This document shows positions 51,661 through 63,454 of a stretch of 64,000 bases of DNA, piece after piece; positions within the stretch are counted from its first letter, which is position 1, and each line of letters begins with the position of its first letter. The translations under genes were made by a program, and so were the position numbers. The stretch is from the NCBI GenBank assembly GCA_945859605.1, contig OX243818.1, positions 33,586,507 through 33,650,506 of the forward strand, written 5' to 3'. Source of the DNA: Lumbricus rubellus. Lineage: Eukaryota > Annelida > Clitellata > Crassiclitellata > Lumbricidae. Below the pieces are notes generated by a model. That model was not told the origin of the DNA. It made no database searches and saw only the letters and a program-made list of their open reading frames with translations.

Positions 51661-52029
51661 AATTGACGATTGTATCGTTTTCGCAGTTATGCATATAACA
51701 CTTTAATTTATCTGTCTCATTCATGCAGCTACAGCATTCATGTTTTTTTTCTCTGAGTGTGTTGTATTGATTGTGTTGTGCTTAATAGCAAAATTTAATG
51801 CAATAGATACGTTTTTGATCTTGATTGCAAGAACGAAAAGATACCAACCTTCCAGAGCCAAACAGGGGCCCATGCGAGACCCCTGCACACGGGCCCACAA
51901 AAAGCTAGCTACGCCACTGGTCCCTGTGCCGGTTCTAAGCCCGGCCAAAGGAGGAAGGTTTGCCAGAATCTGATGGGTGGCGATACACTGGTAGTAAAAG
52001 ACCAAGACGATTGAAATCCGCAAAAACCA

Positions 52030-52345
52030 CGACACAAGTGACAGATCGACCCAGATGCTTCAAGGTGTCATGATGTGGAGCAGACATGCACAGGCCGGTC
52101 AGGACAGACCGTTGGAGAGAGTCGGTGGAGAGCATGGGACACATGCGGGCATTGTCCCAGGTTGTCCTTCATGCCTCTCTCCAAATATTCTCTTCAATCA
52201 GACAAGGTGGTCTAGCTGCTCCAAGATGTTAATGGTATGGAGCAGACCAGCTGGCCGGACCGGTTGAGGCTGGGCAACATGACGCGAGACAGACTCAGAC
52301 AGAGAGTGGCGTCGGACTCTTACGGGCATTGAGCCCAATGATGTT
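52030..52345. repeat. Possible retroelement remnant
   Basis: Two related segments with ATGTGGAGCAGAC and TATGGAGCAGACC and shared GGCCGGTC/GGCCGGACCGG blocks end in a GAT repeat. This resembles a decayed LINE 3' region with an internal duplication. No firm protein motif supports it. Confidence 0.25.
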
Positions 52346-52349
52346 GATG

Positions 52350-53290
52350 ATGATGATGATTAGGCTATCATTTCTAAACGGTCTTCCGCACCGTACGAAG
52401 GTTGCAAAATCATTTTGTAGGCCTATTATCGAGGTCGACTTTGCTAAACAGTTCTAAGTTCTAACTTAGGCTATATTTTATCGGTATCGTTCAGACTGCC
52501 CTCTGGCGATCTGTTTCTATAATTTGCTAGATAGTCAGATATCCCAAAGCACTCTGTTCAAACCCAAACACAAACAGCATAAAGTAAGCATAATAAACTT
52601 TTATCAATTTCTTTCATGACAGCGTTAATTGAGGTCTCATTACTCGTCTGTATTCGAAACTAATGTTTTCCAGGCAAAATTGACTTGACTTCTAGCATTA
52701 TTAGTCGTAGGCCTACGTAGACCTAGGCTTATTGTCATTATACCATTCCAGAAGTCGACTTCAAGTCGGAAGTCCGTTGTTTTGTGTCAAGTTGGGTCAA
52801 GTCGTTTTTGCTCCAACTCGTCGACCTCAAGTCGACCTCAAGTCACTTTAAGGTCAAGTGGGGTCAGATTGGCCTACCAAAGTCACTCCCAGATCTAATA
52901 CGGCCTAATTGGTCCAATGAGATATAGCTTAGTACTTCAATGGTAAGGCTTACCAATGTGCCATTAGGTCTATTGCATAAGCCTATAAATAGTCCTAGTT
53001 GGCTATCTAGCGAAAATAAAGCCTGTCCAGCTTTCACTTTTACTGTAGGCCTATGTTCGTTCGTGGAAGGCCTTTCAAAAAAGAAGTAGGCTAGACGCTA
53101 GCCTATAGGCTTAGGGCCTACGTGCTTGAACCTGAATTTGGAGGAGAATTTCTGGGAACTGGCTTCATCCCTTTCATCTTAGATTTAGACTCGTATGAAT
53201 CATATTGACCTAATTTGACGCAATTAAAGAGTAGGTCACGTAGGTCTATTCTTCGCGACACACGGTCACACACCAATGACATACCAATGT
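52350..53290. other. Intergenic; AAGTCGAC-rich patch, otherwise nothing
   Basis: Around 52750-52880 the words CAAGTCGAC, GGGTCAAGTCG and GTCAAGTGGGGTC recur, as they do at 49660-49850. No gene or clear element end is seen. Confidence 0.35.
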
Positions 53291-53385
53291 CATGGGCGGA
53301 GACTTAGAAGGGGGGGGGCAGAGGGACGGTCCCCTCAATGTTTGTGGTGGGGGACTGTCCATGCATTTGTCTCCCCCCCCAATAC
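53291..53385 (+). repeat. GC-rich MITE fragment, copy 2
   Basis: CATGGGCGGAGACTTAG, then CAGAGGGACGGTCCC and a poly-C run, paralleling the minus-strand copy at 51268-51364. Confidence 0.6.
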
Positions 53386-53749
53386 TTAAGTGTTAGGACA
53401 TGCATATGGTTAGCCTAATTGGAGAAAATACTGGTAGGCTACGGTAATGTTATAAGATGAGATTTCCGACCTTTTTGGATTTATCCTTTGACTTGTGCAA
53501 AAATCACTTCAAAATCATTGAGTTTGTAGGCTACTGATCATGCTCTTATTTTGTATTTGGTTGATGCTCTGTCAATAACACGCACAGGCCTACTACGGGC
53601 TAGGCTACAGCCTACGTTTAGGCTACGCTTCAGTGGTTAGGCTACACACTTCCGTTTCACACACTAATGTAAGATGTCTAGTCTAGCCTATGGGGAGACT
53701 GGGTCGATGTTTGGGATATCGTACGTTGATTATGGGTGGGAGGGAGCAG

Positions 53750-53905
53750 TATGAGAATTGTGGAAAAATAACTGGGGTTGGGGGTTGGCCTATGATAAAC
53801 TTGGAATTGGGGTGTGAAAAACATACTTTAACATGGGGCTCTGAAAAAGACTGGGGGGGGTTGAACCCCCCCCCCCAACCCCCCGGCAATTCTCACCCTG
53901 GAGGG
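53750..53905. repeat. Short repeat bounded by AATTCTCACCCTG, copy 2
   Basis: Begins GAGAATTGTGGAAAAATAAC and ends CCGGCAATTCTCACCCTG. Nearly the same as 49500-49640. Confidence 0.55.
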
Positions 53906-54221
53906 GGGGAAGGTGTCAAGCAAGCGTCTCAAATAACCTCTGCTACCCAAATGCCCAACCACGCCACCCTTTCACAACCGACCAATCGCCGGTTCCCAGT
54001 AGCCTATATATGCGATGCCCCCGTGGGGAAGAAGCCGAAGGACGGACGATAGAGGATATCGATGCTAGGAGATGGTGACTCCTTAAAAACACCGGGAGAC
54101 AGGCAACGGGAAACTATCAGTATTCTGTCCATCTCCCTACAACTCCCAAGTTAAATAAGGGAGACTCAAACATTCGAACCTGCTTAAGGGCAGTGAACCC
54201 AAAGAAGAAGACGCTGATTGG

Positions 54222-54552
54222 CAGCGTTGCCACTCTCCAAAAAACCCAGGTTGGAGCGTCGAAATACCCAAGAAAACCCAAGTTGCCAAAGTCGTCCGAA
54301 ATGTCGACGATTTTCGGTTCAAAAATTTCTGACGCCTTTTTTTTAGTCCTCCGGACAAAAAATGTACAATTTCCCGTCCAAAAATTCTGATGACCTTTTT
54401 TTTAGTCATCACCCCAAATTTTCCCGAAATATCCTAAGTTTCCTGAATTTTTTCCCCCAAAACCCAAGTTCTTTCCCAAATAACCCAATTTCCCAAGTTC
54501 GGGTCGAAAAAACCCAAGATCTTGTGAAAAAACCCAAGGAGTGGCAACGCCG
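54222..54552. mobile_element. hAT-like MITE upstream of SCAMP-B
   Basis: Termini CAGCGTTGCCACTC and GAGTGGCAACGCCG, flanked by CTGATTGG (54214-54221) and CTGATTGA (54553-54560). The interior repeats AACCCAAG and a TTTTTTTTAGTC motif. It ends about 210 bp before the SCAMP-B start codon. Confidence 0.8.
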
Positions 54553-54764
54553 CTGATTGATGCCCTGCTGTTAACATTAATCTGACTGTAACGACGACTC
54601 CGATTCGTCGTTGTAACGGGTTCCGTCATTGATCGAGACCGCCCATCATGTATCATGGTGTTCGGCATGTTAGAATAGGCTTACACGGTTGTTGGCTGAG
54701 AATAAAAGGTAAACATTGTCGTTGTCGGGCTTTTACCTGATCGAGTCGTCGAGAACAGGGAGCT

Positions 54765-57512
54765 ATGAATGTCCTTCCGGAATCTAATCCGTTTACGGTA
54801 AGAAATTTAAATTGGAATTAATTTATGAGCAAAACATTAGTTCTTTGAAGTGAATAGGAAAACGAAAGCTGCAGAACATGATTGTGTAAGGCTGACAATA
54901 ATTTTGCTCAACTCAATAAAATCTTATCAATGTAACTGCTCATTTATATAGCGCCTTTACTCGTCACAGCGCTCCAGATCATGTAAGACACAGCAGTGTA
55001 GTTGTATATTTTTAATCTGTCGTTTTAGCATACTTAATAAGTCACACATTGTAGCATTATTATTTTCCACCTATCCAACTTTTTACTTTCTCTCTGGCAA
55101 GAATCCTTTAGGCTAAGCAATTCAGCTTCTATTTAGGCAAGAAATCGTTTAATTTATCCTGTTTGTATTTAAGCAACAATCATTTTTCATCAGTCTAACT
55201 TCTATTTAAGCGACAATTAAAATTTCCATCCGACTTCTATTGAAGCAAGGAATCTTTTCAACACTTTGATTTTTCTCCACGGCCATTGTTAGAGTTGGTT
55301 ATCTCATTGTCAACTAAGATGTTATTTGTTGGGTTACTGACCATGGGATAATTTTCTTGAGGTTAATGACAAGGGATTATTGCCATTGTATTTATTAGTG
55401 TGATATTGCAGGGTATCAAAGTAATTTTTGCTATTTGGTGGACAGGAAAAACACAGATCTAGCATTGGTAATAATATATTTAATAGTATGATTTATATGC
55501 TACTGTAGCACAACCAAGATCAAAGAAAACGATAATTATGAGGACAGCAGAGACAAATTGACTGTCGTGTTTTGAGTTTTGACTGATTGACAGAACTGAG
55601 CAATTTAGCGATTTAATCAATCACAAGTTTTTGCCCACCAACATTGATTGATTGATTTTTTTAACTTTCAGGATCCGTCAGTGACGAAGCTCATTGATTA
55701 CCACCAGTCGGCTGGCACTGTTTCAAATTTCAATCCTTTTGTGGAGGAGAGTGGCACCAAACAAGTGGTCATTGTCTTTATCATTCTCGTCTTTTATTAA
55801 TTATTGTTGTCGTAATTATTATTAGTATTAGTATTATTATTGATTATTAATAATTGGAAGTGATGTAGTGCTCGAGTCCCGCAAAAGACTCGAGTCCAAC
55901 TTGACGCCGATTTTATGTGGACTCGGACTGTCAGGACTCGGACTCAAAGCCCTGGACTCGAAATTTGACTCGGTGACTCAGTTTCCAAGTTCTTCATGGA
56001 ACAGGCTGCGATAACAAGAAAGCTGATGAAATATCTGAATTGGTTGTGGCAATACTATTGTAATACTATTGCCACAACCAATTCAGATATTTCATCAGCT
56101 TTCTTGATCACTCTACTCAAAACTCAAACAAAGGACCCCTTGTAGCCTTCGGGTTTATGACCCAGGACCCTCCATTAGTAAACCTGACATTGAAGTAATG
56201 TGAGGGATGGCTGGGAACCACTGACCACAGGGTGAACAAAGTTAATTACAGGTGTATTTGATGTATGGTCGGTGTGGGGTTACGGTATGGGTGAGTGTGA
56301 ATATTTGAACATGAGCATATAGATGTATGCATACACAAACATGACCAGGCATCCATGGCAATGGTACAGTTGAAATCGAGTTTGATATTTGACACCTCAA
56401 TGGACTTGCAATAATATGCTGATTGGATAGGACATAGACTTCTAATTTTATCTGGATGTTTATGAATAAGACAAATAAGGATAGTGGTATCAATTGGCTA
56501 TTTGTGGCTGGTGGCTAATAGAACTTCTCTGCTCTAGGAACCTAGCGCAGAGGTTTACTTACATCTCTATTAATAGATAACTACACAATTGGTGGCTTGC
56601 AAGGTGCAGGCAGGGTGTAGCATTTAGTTGGTCTGTGTTGGGGTATTGGAGGTCATATGATATTAACACAGTGGATGGACCTCATTTCCCCATACCACAG
56701 ACTCGGAACATTGCTGATGGGTGGCAGTTTTGGCTACAAATCTCAACATAAGAGTCTTCACAAGATGCACCTGTTAAATTTAATGTGTTTGGCAGTGGAA
56801 TTTGTATCCATTCCATTGCGCCAGATTATCTAACAAAACTTTTTATAATTCAGTATTTTTAAAGTTCACTTTGGATAAATTACATTAAAAATCTTTTTGC
56901 ATAAATAGTATCTATTTTTCTATGCTATGATATTGAGTGTTTCAGTGGATATTAATGTTACTGGACTTGGACTTGATCCTTAGTGACTCGGTCTCTAACT
57001 CCTTTGGACTCGGACTCGGCTTTAATAGCTGGACTCGGACTTGGCTCAGCTGATAATTGTAGCAATGTAGCTTCTATAGCACCAGAGTCTCATGCAGGAG
57101 GCTTCAGCAAAATCCAAACCATAATTAGGTGAATTAGGTGAATATCCAGAAGAGATATTATTTATTGGGACAAGAAGACAGTGTATGGAACAGATACAGT
57201 TTTAAGTTGATGTAATGTATGCGATAATGATGTAAAATATGATGTTGTATGTGCATATTTATGTTCCAATGTGGTATTTATGTATGTATGTAAATACGTA
57301 TGTAATTGTACATTTATTTGTGTTTATACGTATGTATAATTGTATATGCGCAATTTTGCTCATGTCTGCAAATTTGATACATGTGTATCAACATTCTTTT
57401 TAGGCAACTGATTATTCATTCATTAATTTCAAGAATTTTCAAAGAAGGCCAGTTAGGCCACTCAGTGGCCCTCCCAGATTATGTGTACACCATTGTCCTT
57501 GTGATTAAGTCA

Positions 57513-57567
<55 letters not shown>

Positions 57568-60500
57568 GCATCAATTGTAATGCATGGAAAGTCACATATT
57601 ATCATCATTTGACTATTTTCTTACGCCAGGCAGCTGTTGGTCCAACGAATCGCGAAATTGTCGACTCAGCGACTCGCGACTTTAGTCGTCAACAGGAAAG
57701 TCTCGACAGAGCGGCAGACCGCCTTGAAAACTCTCAGCCAGATCTACAAACACGAACTGTCATCCAGTCTGGTTAGAGATGACTAAGATGATCATGCAGA
57801 TGATGATGGTGATGGCTGTGAACTGGAGATGAGACAATGATGACAATGTTGACGGTGGTGATTAATGATTATGTTGATGATAGCTCCAATGTTGATGGTG
57901 ATAAAAATGTTGATGGTGGTGATCAGGTTGATGATGATAGTTAGTTGTTGATGACGATGATGTTGATGGATCTGTAGTGATTATGATGGTAGACTTGGTA
58001 GTGTAAAAGTGATATTAGTGATGCAAAGTGATGATATTAAAATAGTGATGATGACAATCATGGTATCGATGATGATTAGTTTCTTAAAGTTGCCAATGTT
58101 TATAATATACAAGAATATTAGATTTGGAAGATCAGGAAAAGCAGACATGTGGTTATTTGAACTGTACCGCTCAACAGCCGGGCGCCAATCAGCATCTTCT
58201 TCTTTAAAATTAAAATACATCAATGATTCATCAATGAAATAAAATAAGCTTACACATCAATCTGCTGTCAGCCTCCACCTGGCTGGTAACCCTTTAGCTC
58301 ATCAAGTCGAGCGTTAAAAATGCCTGAAATAATATTCGTCTTGTTTCGCGTGCGCCTGTGTGTGCATGTGTCTCTGTCTGTCTGTCTGACTTTCTCTTTC
58401 TCACACACACACTCTTTTTTTTCTCTCTCTCTTTGCCTCTCTGTCTCTGTCTATCTCTGTTTCTTTATCTGTATCCCACTCCCAGTCTATATCTTTTTGA
58501 TGCATGTTAGATAATTTTGGATAGGGAAATTTCATCATGATGTAGTGTCCTACGTAGTTCCCTACGGATGCCCATCGGGGACAAGACATACTTTTATTTA
58601 GCTGTGGCTAAAATAATTATTATTATATCCTAAATGAAGAATTCAATGAGTAATCACAGTCTTAAAACAATTGTGCCACTTTCTAGCGATCTATAAGGGA
58701 AATTCCTATGGCGAGATTGCGACTTTTCAAAAAACGTGTGGGCTAAGCAATGAAGAAAAAAGTGTTCACTCGACAACAGGTTGACCACTTGAACTGCCTG
58801 ATAAGAATTAGGACGTCGGTTAAATTCTGGTCACACAATAATTATTGATCTCGATGTCCTGTGTGCTCGTTGGCTGTCCCATGTTTTAATCTGACAAAGA
58901 CAAGCAGCAGGAGAAATCTATGCGGATGCTTACTATCTTTATCCTACCTTTCTGATATCCTACAAGGATTTTATAGACTTTATTAGTCAAACAGCTTAAT
59001 TAATTGTTTAGGAAAGAATAATTTTGATCACGTAATACAATCGTGGAAAGTGGTATATTGTGAATCGATTAATCTTTAGATATTATTTACATTAAAGATG
59101 CATTCCATTTATTTATTTCATGGCCATGAATGGAAAGTTATACTTTATTTTACTTGTCTTAGATCTATATTATCCCAGTGGCGATGCCAGGTATAAAATT
59201 TCAGCAGAGGAATAGGCTATAGGCAGGTCATATGAGCTTCCGCGCAGTGGCGCAGCTAGCTTTTTGTGGGCCCGTGTGCAGGGGTCTCGCATGGGCCCCT
59301 GTTTGGCTCTGGAAGGCTGGTATCTTTTCGTTCTTGCAATCAAGATCAAAAACTTATCTATTGCATTAAATTTTGCTATTAGGCACAACACAATCAATAC
59401 AACTCACTCAGAGAAAAAAAACATGAATGCTGTAGCTGCATGAATGAGACAGATAAATTAAAGTGTTATAGGCATAACTGCGAAAACGATACAATCGTCA
59501 ATTTTTCATAGTAGGTCCTACCTAAAAATAAATTAGCAATATTCTTTACAAGTACAAAAATTGGAGCAAATACTTGATTTTTTAGAACCCTGATCCACAC
59601 TTGCTCAATTTGGTGTTTTGCTGATTTTGGGGTAAAAGCTGAGAAAATTTGAGAGCAATGTTGTTGAAAAATAACTGGGGGGTCAGACTATGATTCACGT
59701 GGGTTGGGTTGTGAAAAGGTGAAAAGACTTAACAATGTGACCCTAAGTAAGACTAGCGAGGGTTGAACCACCTTAAACTCCCGGGAAATTCTCACTCTGG
59801 TTGAGGGAGATGTCAGTTTTCTTTCGTTACTAGGCCTATATCTACTGTTTTTATCCAGCATATGACCAGAATACACGAGCAATGCCTGTGACATGTACGA
59901 AGTTTCTGTGGCGCAAAATTTAATTGCGTTACAAGAACGTGACAGATAGACTGATGTGATCACACCCATCCTAAACGATATAACAGGCCCGCCGCCCCGC
60001 CTTTGACCAATTGCATAGAAAAGCTTGTGAACGAAAATCAGATGCGGGCATAATTTGTTTACTGTTCTCAACATAAAACTGAATTAGACCTATTAATTAT
60101 TTTCGTTCACACACATTAGCTTAATCTTGCAATCAAATTTTGACCTTCCTGACTCGCGACGAAAAACAAGTTAAAGGAAATTCAGTATAGCATAGTCCTG
60201 TCTGCCTGCCTGCCTGCCTGGCGGTTGACGGGCGTCAGTAAAAGTAGTGAAGTAACCTAAATCAAGTATGTTCAAAAAATACATCTTTCATAAAACAATG
60301 TGAATTACTAATTAAGTTAAATTACAGGCTAATAATTCAACAATCTTGTGGGCCCCTGAAGGTCGTGGGGTTGTGGGCTTTGCACACATTGCACACATGG
60401 TAGCTACGCCACTGCTTCCGCGACATATGAGAGCGCCACCACTATTAACATCCGAAATTAGCTCTAGGCCTATCTGCGTAGCCTGTACCCAAAATGCAGC

Positions 60501-63405
60501 AAACAGCTTGTGTTGGGGATACCTCATAATAGCCAGTATATATCCTGCTTCGATCGCCGTTTGCTTCAAATTTGTGCAATCTGTGCACACAGGAAAAAAT
60601 CCTGGGGCGCCGCTGTTTTAGTGTTATATATTGTAGCTTCTTTTGTGATTTAAATCCCTTTCTAGCTTTCAGTTTATGCCTAAGCATAAAATTTGTCCAT
60701 TGTCAAAAGGAGAATCAGAGGCCTATATGGATATGGATGTAAAATTATTATGTTAAATTTTCCTGGGATCAATTGAAACAGATGGATTGATTGATATTTC
60801 CATTATGATAGGACTGCCTTTGTAGCTCAATATATCAGATTAATTCGGGCATTTGCCTTGTAACGTAGTGAGTAGGCCCCTACGGTCTCGAGCCTGCCTC
60901 CCTGCTATGTGTTGGTCACTATCTAAATGGACTTTAAGCAAGTTCTTCAATCAGAATGATGCTCAGCATAATCAATTGATGCATGGTCATTAGAAAGTGA
61001 CAGCTAATAATTATTAGAAATTAAAATAATGAGCCATATATATTTAACTCTTATAGCATCTCTATTGGTCCATATAGGCCTCTGATTCTCCTTTTGACAA
61101 TGGACAAATTTATTGTCTTTCAAAAATACAGACTTATAGTGTTTGAGTATAGAAACAACTTGTGGTTACCACGAGCCACTTATGCGCAGTTTATGCAAAC
61201 CTATAAATAATTATCATCTGGATGATTTCCGCTTGCCAGTCAGTGGAGACTTGAAATTTTAATTTTTTCTGATGAATAGAACCAGAGTGATTGATTGATA
61301 TTTTCAGCGGCGCCGCCAGGATTTTTTTTCTGTACGCACAACTTGCGCCGCCAGGATTTCTGTACGCACAACTTGCACAAATTAGGCCTAATATGAAGCA
61401 GACGGTGGTCTAGAACTAGAAGGACCAAGGTGCTACATTGGTTGAAACTATATATTATAAAATTTCAATAGATTCAATAGAATTTCATCGCTTATAACAT
61501 TATTTCACGCTTTAATTTACAATTTGTTATTTTTTAGCCTTTCAGCGCTGTACGCACTTGCGTAAGTGCGTACGCCTAGCGGCGCCCCTGGATATTTCCT
61601 TCCTGACGGAATTGCTTTTGGAGCTCGATATCCCATTGGTTCGAGCATTTGCCTTGTAAGGTGGAGAGTATGGTCTTGAGCATCCTCCCTTGTGATGGTC
61701 ACTGCCTTAAGCAAGTTCTTTGCTCAGAGTTATTGAGCGCCATTGATCGATGCTTGGTCATTAGATAGTGACGATTAATTAAAATAACAGTAATGATAAT
61801 AATAATAGAAATAATAAAATTTAAAAATGTTCACCGTAATAGTAATACTGATGATAATAATGATTATAATAGCAATAATAACAGTAGTTAGATTTGTGTT
61901 TGTTTACCAACAATAAGATATGTAACGATTTTGTTTTTGTGAGTTGCTTAAATTTTATTTTTGTGAGTTTTTTAAAAGGTGTTATATCAGTTACTAAGAT
62001 AAGTAATTGACTTGTAACTTACAGAACGGATCCATAACTATCCTCCTCTACCGCCATTCTGTCCCATAAGGCCTTGCTTCTACCAGAACATATCAGAAGA
62101 GATTCCACAGCAATTCCAGCGAATCGTTCGGTTCCATTTCTACTTCTGGATCGGTAACTCAGCATCTATATTATGATCTATTGTCAATCATGAAACGTTT
62201 ATCATTTAAAACATCAATCAAGAATAATCTAAAATATCAATCATCGATGATGAAGAGCAGCAGTCATTAGAAATACTGATCAGCATACATAAATTATATA
62301 GTTTTGTATGTGTGCTTGTAGGCATGTATGTATATACAGATGGGTATGTATGTACATGAGTTTAATATGCATGAATAATTGTATATATAATATTATATCT
62401 GCATGCATGCAGGAGTGCTTGATAGTACAGTGGTTAGCGAGCTGGAATGTCGACCAAGAGGTCGGGAGTTCAATTCCCCGCCGGGGGGGGGGCAGAAATT
62501 TGTGTCGAGATTTCTGTTCCACAAGCACCCCCTAGCCGACTCAGCTATGATGAGTACACTGACAGTCAGTGGATAAATGAGACTGTGAGGGAGAGCCCGG
62601 AGAGGATTGGCCACCGCCCTCATATGCCGAGGCCTTGAAATTGAAAATGAAGTCACTCACTAACATTTCATCCCCATTGGCAACCTCCGGGGCTAGCTAG
62701 GAGGGATCTCATTACGTATGCATGTGGCTGTCTGCATTTGTAAGTATATTATGTGAAACAGTTTGTTCCTCCTTTTTCTGAAGGCATGAACTGCATTGAT
62801 GTAGATTATTCTGCATTTTATGTAGATTATGTAGGTTAGTGGTTCTATGCATAAATTCTTTGTAGCCTTGATCTATCAAAATTGAAAGTCCCTATGGCCA
62901 CAGTCTTCTTTGTCTAGTGAAGGCTATTATGAAAATATCCGTTCCTATTGTCATTTTATGTTGCCGGTCTTCAGTATGTGAAACTTTCTGATCATTGTTT
63001 GAAATCCCTCAACCATAACAGTGTTTGTATGCATCCTATGTGTTTTTTAAGCATTTAGATTATATATATGTACCCGATATGTATGTTTTTATGTATGTAT
63101 GTATGCCATTTATGTATTTATGTAAGGTATGCGGGTGTGTTTGTACCAGTATGTATATATTTGTATACGAGTAATGAGTATGTATATATATATAATTTTA
63201 TATATGTATATATATATATATCAGCAGATTCAGCATATGTATGCACATAATGTTTGAATTTATGGTATGCGTGTACTGTGTTCGGTAAGTAGGTAGGTAT
63301 GTATGTATCTTGTATATGCTCTGTATTTAAGCTTGCTAGATAAACATTACAAATGAGACCATAATGCAAATAGGACTGACATTGAGAGCTGCATTGGTTC
63401 TGTGC

Positions 63406-63454
<49 letters not shown>

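Larger units (their letters stand above)
50026..51919. mobile_element. hAT-like element CAGTGGCGTAGCTA, copy 1, with nested insertion
   Basis: Termini CAGTGGCGTAGCTA and TAGCTACGCCACTG, with a perfect 8-bp duplication GTCCCTGT (50018-50025 and 51920-51927). The 1894-bp copy contains the 709-bp insertion at 50952-51660. Without it the length (about 1181 bp) matches copy 2 at 59245-60414, which is in the opposite orientation. Confidence 0.92.
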
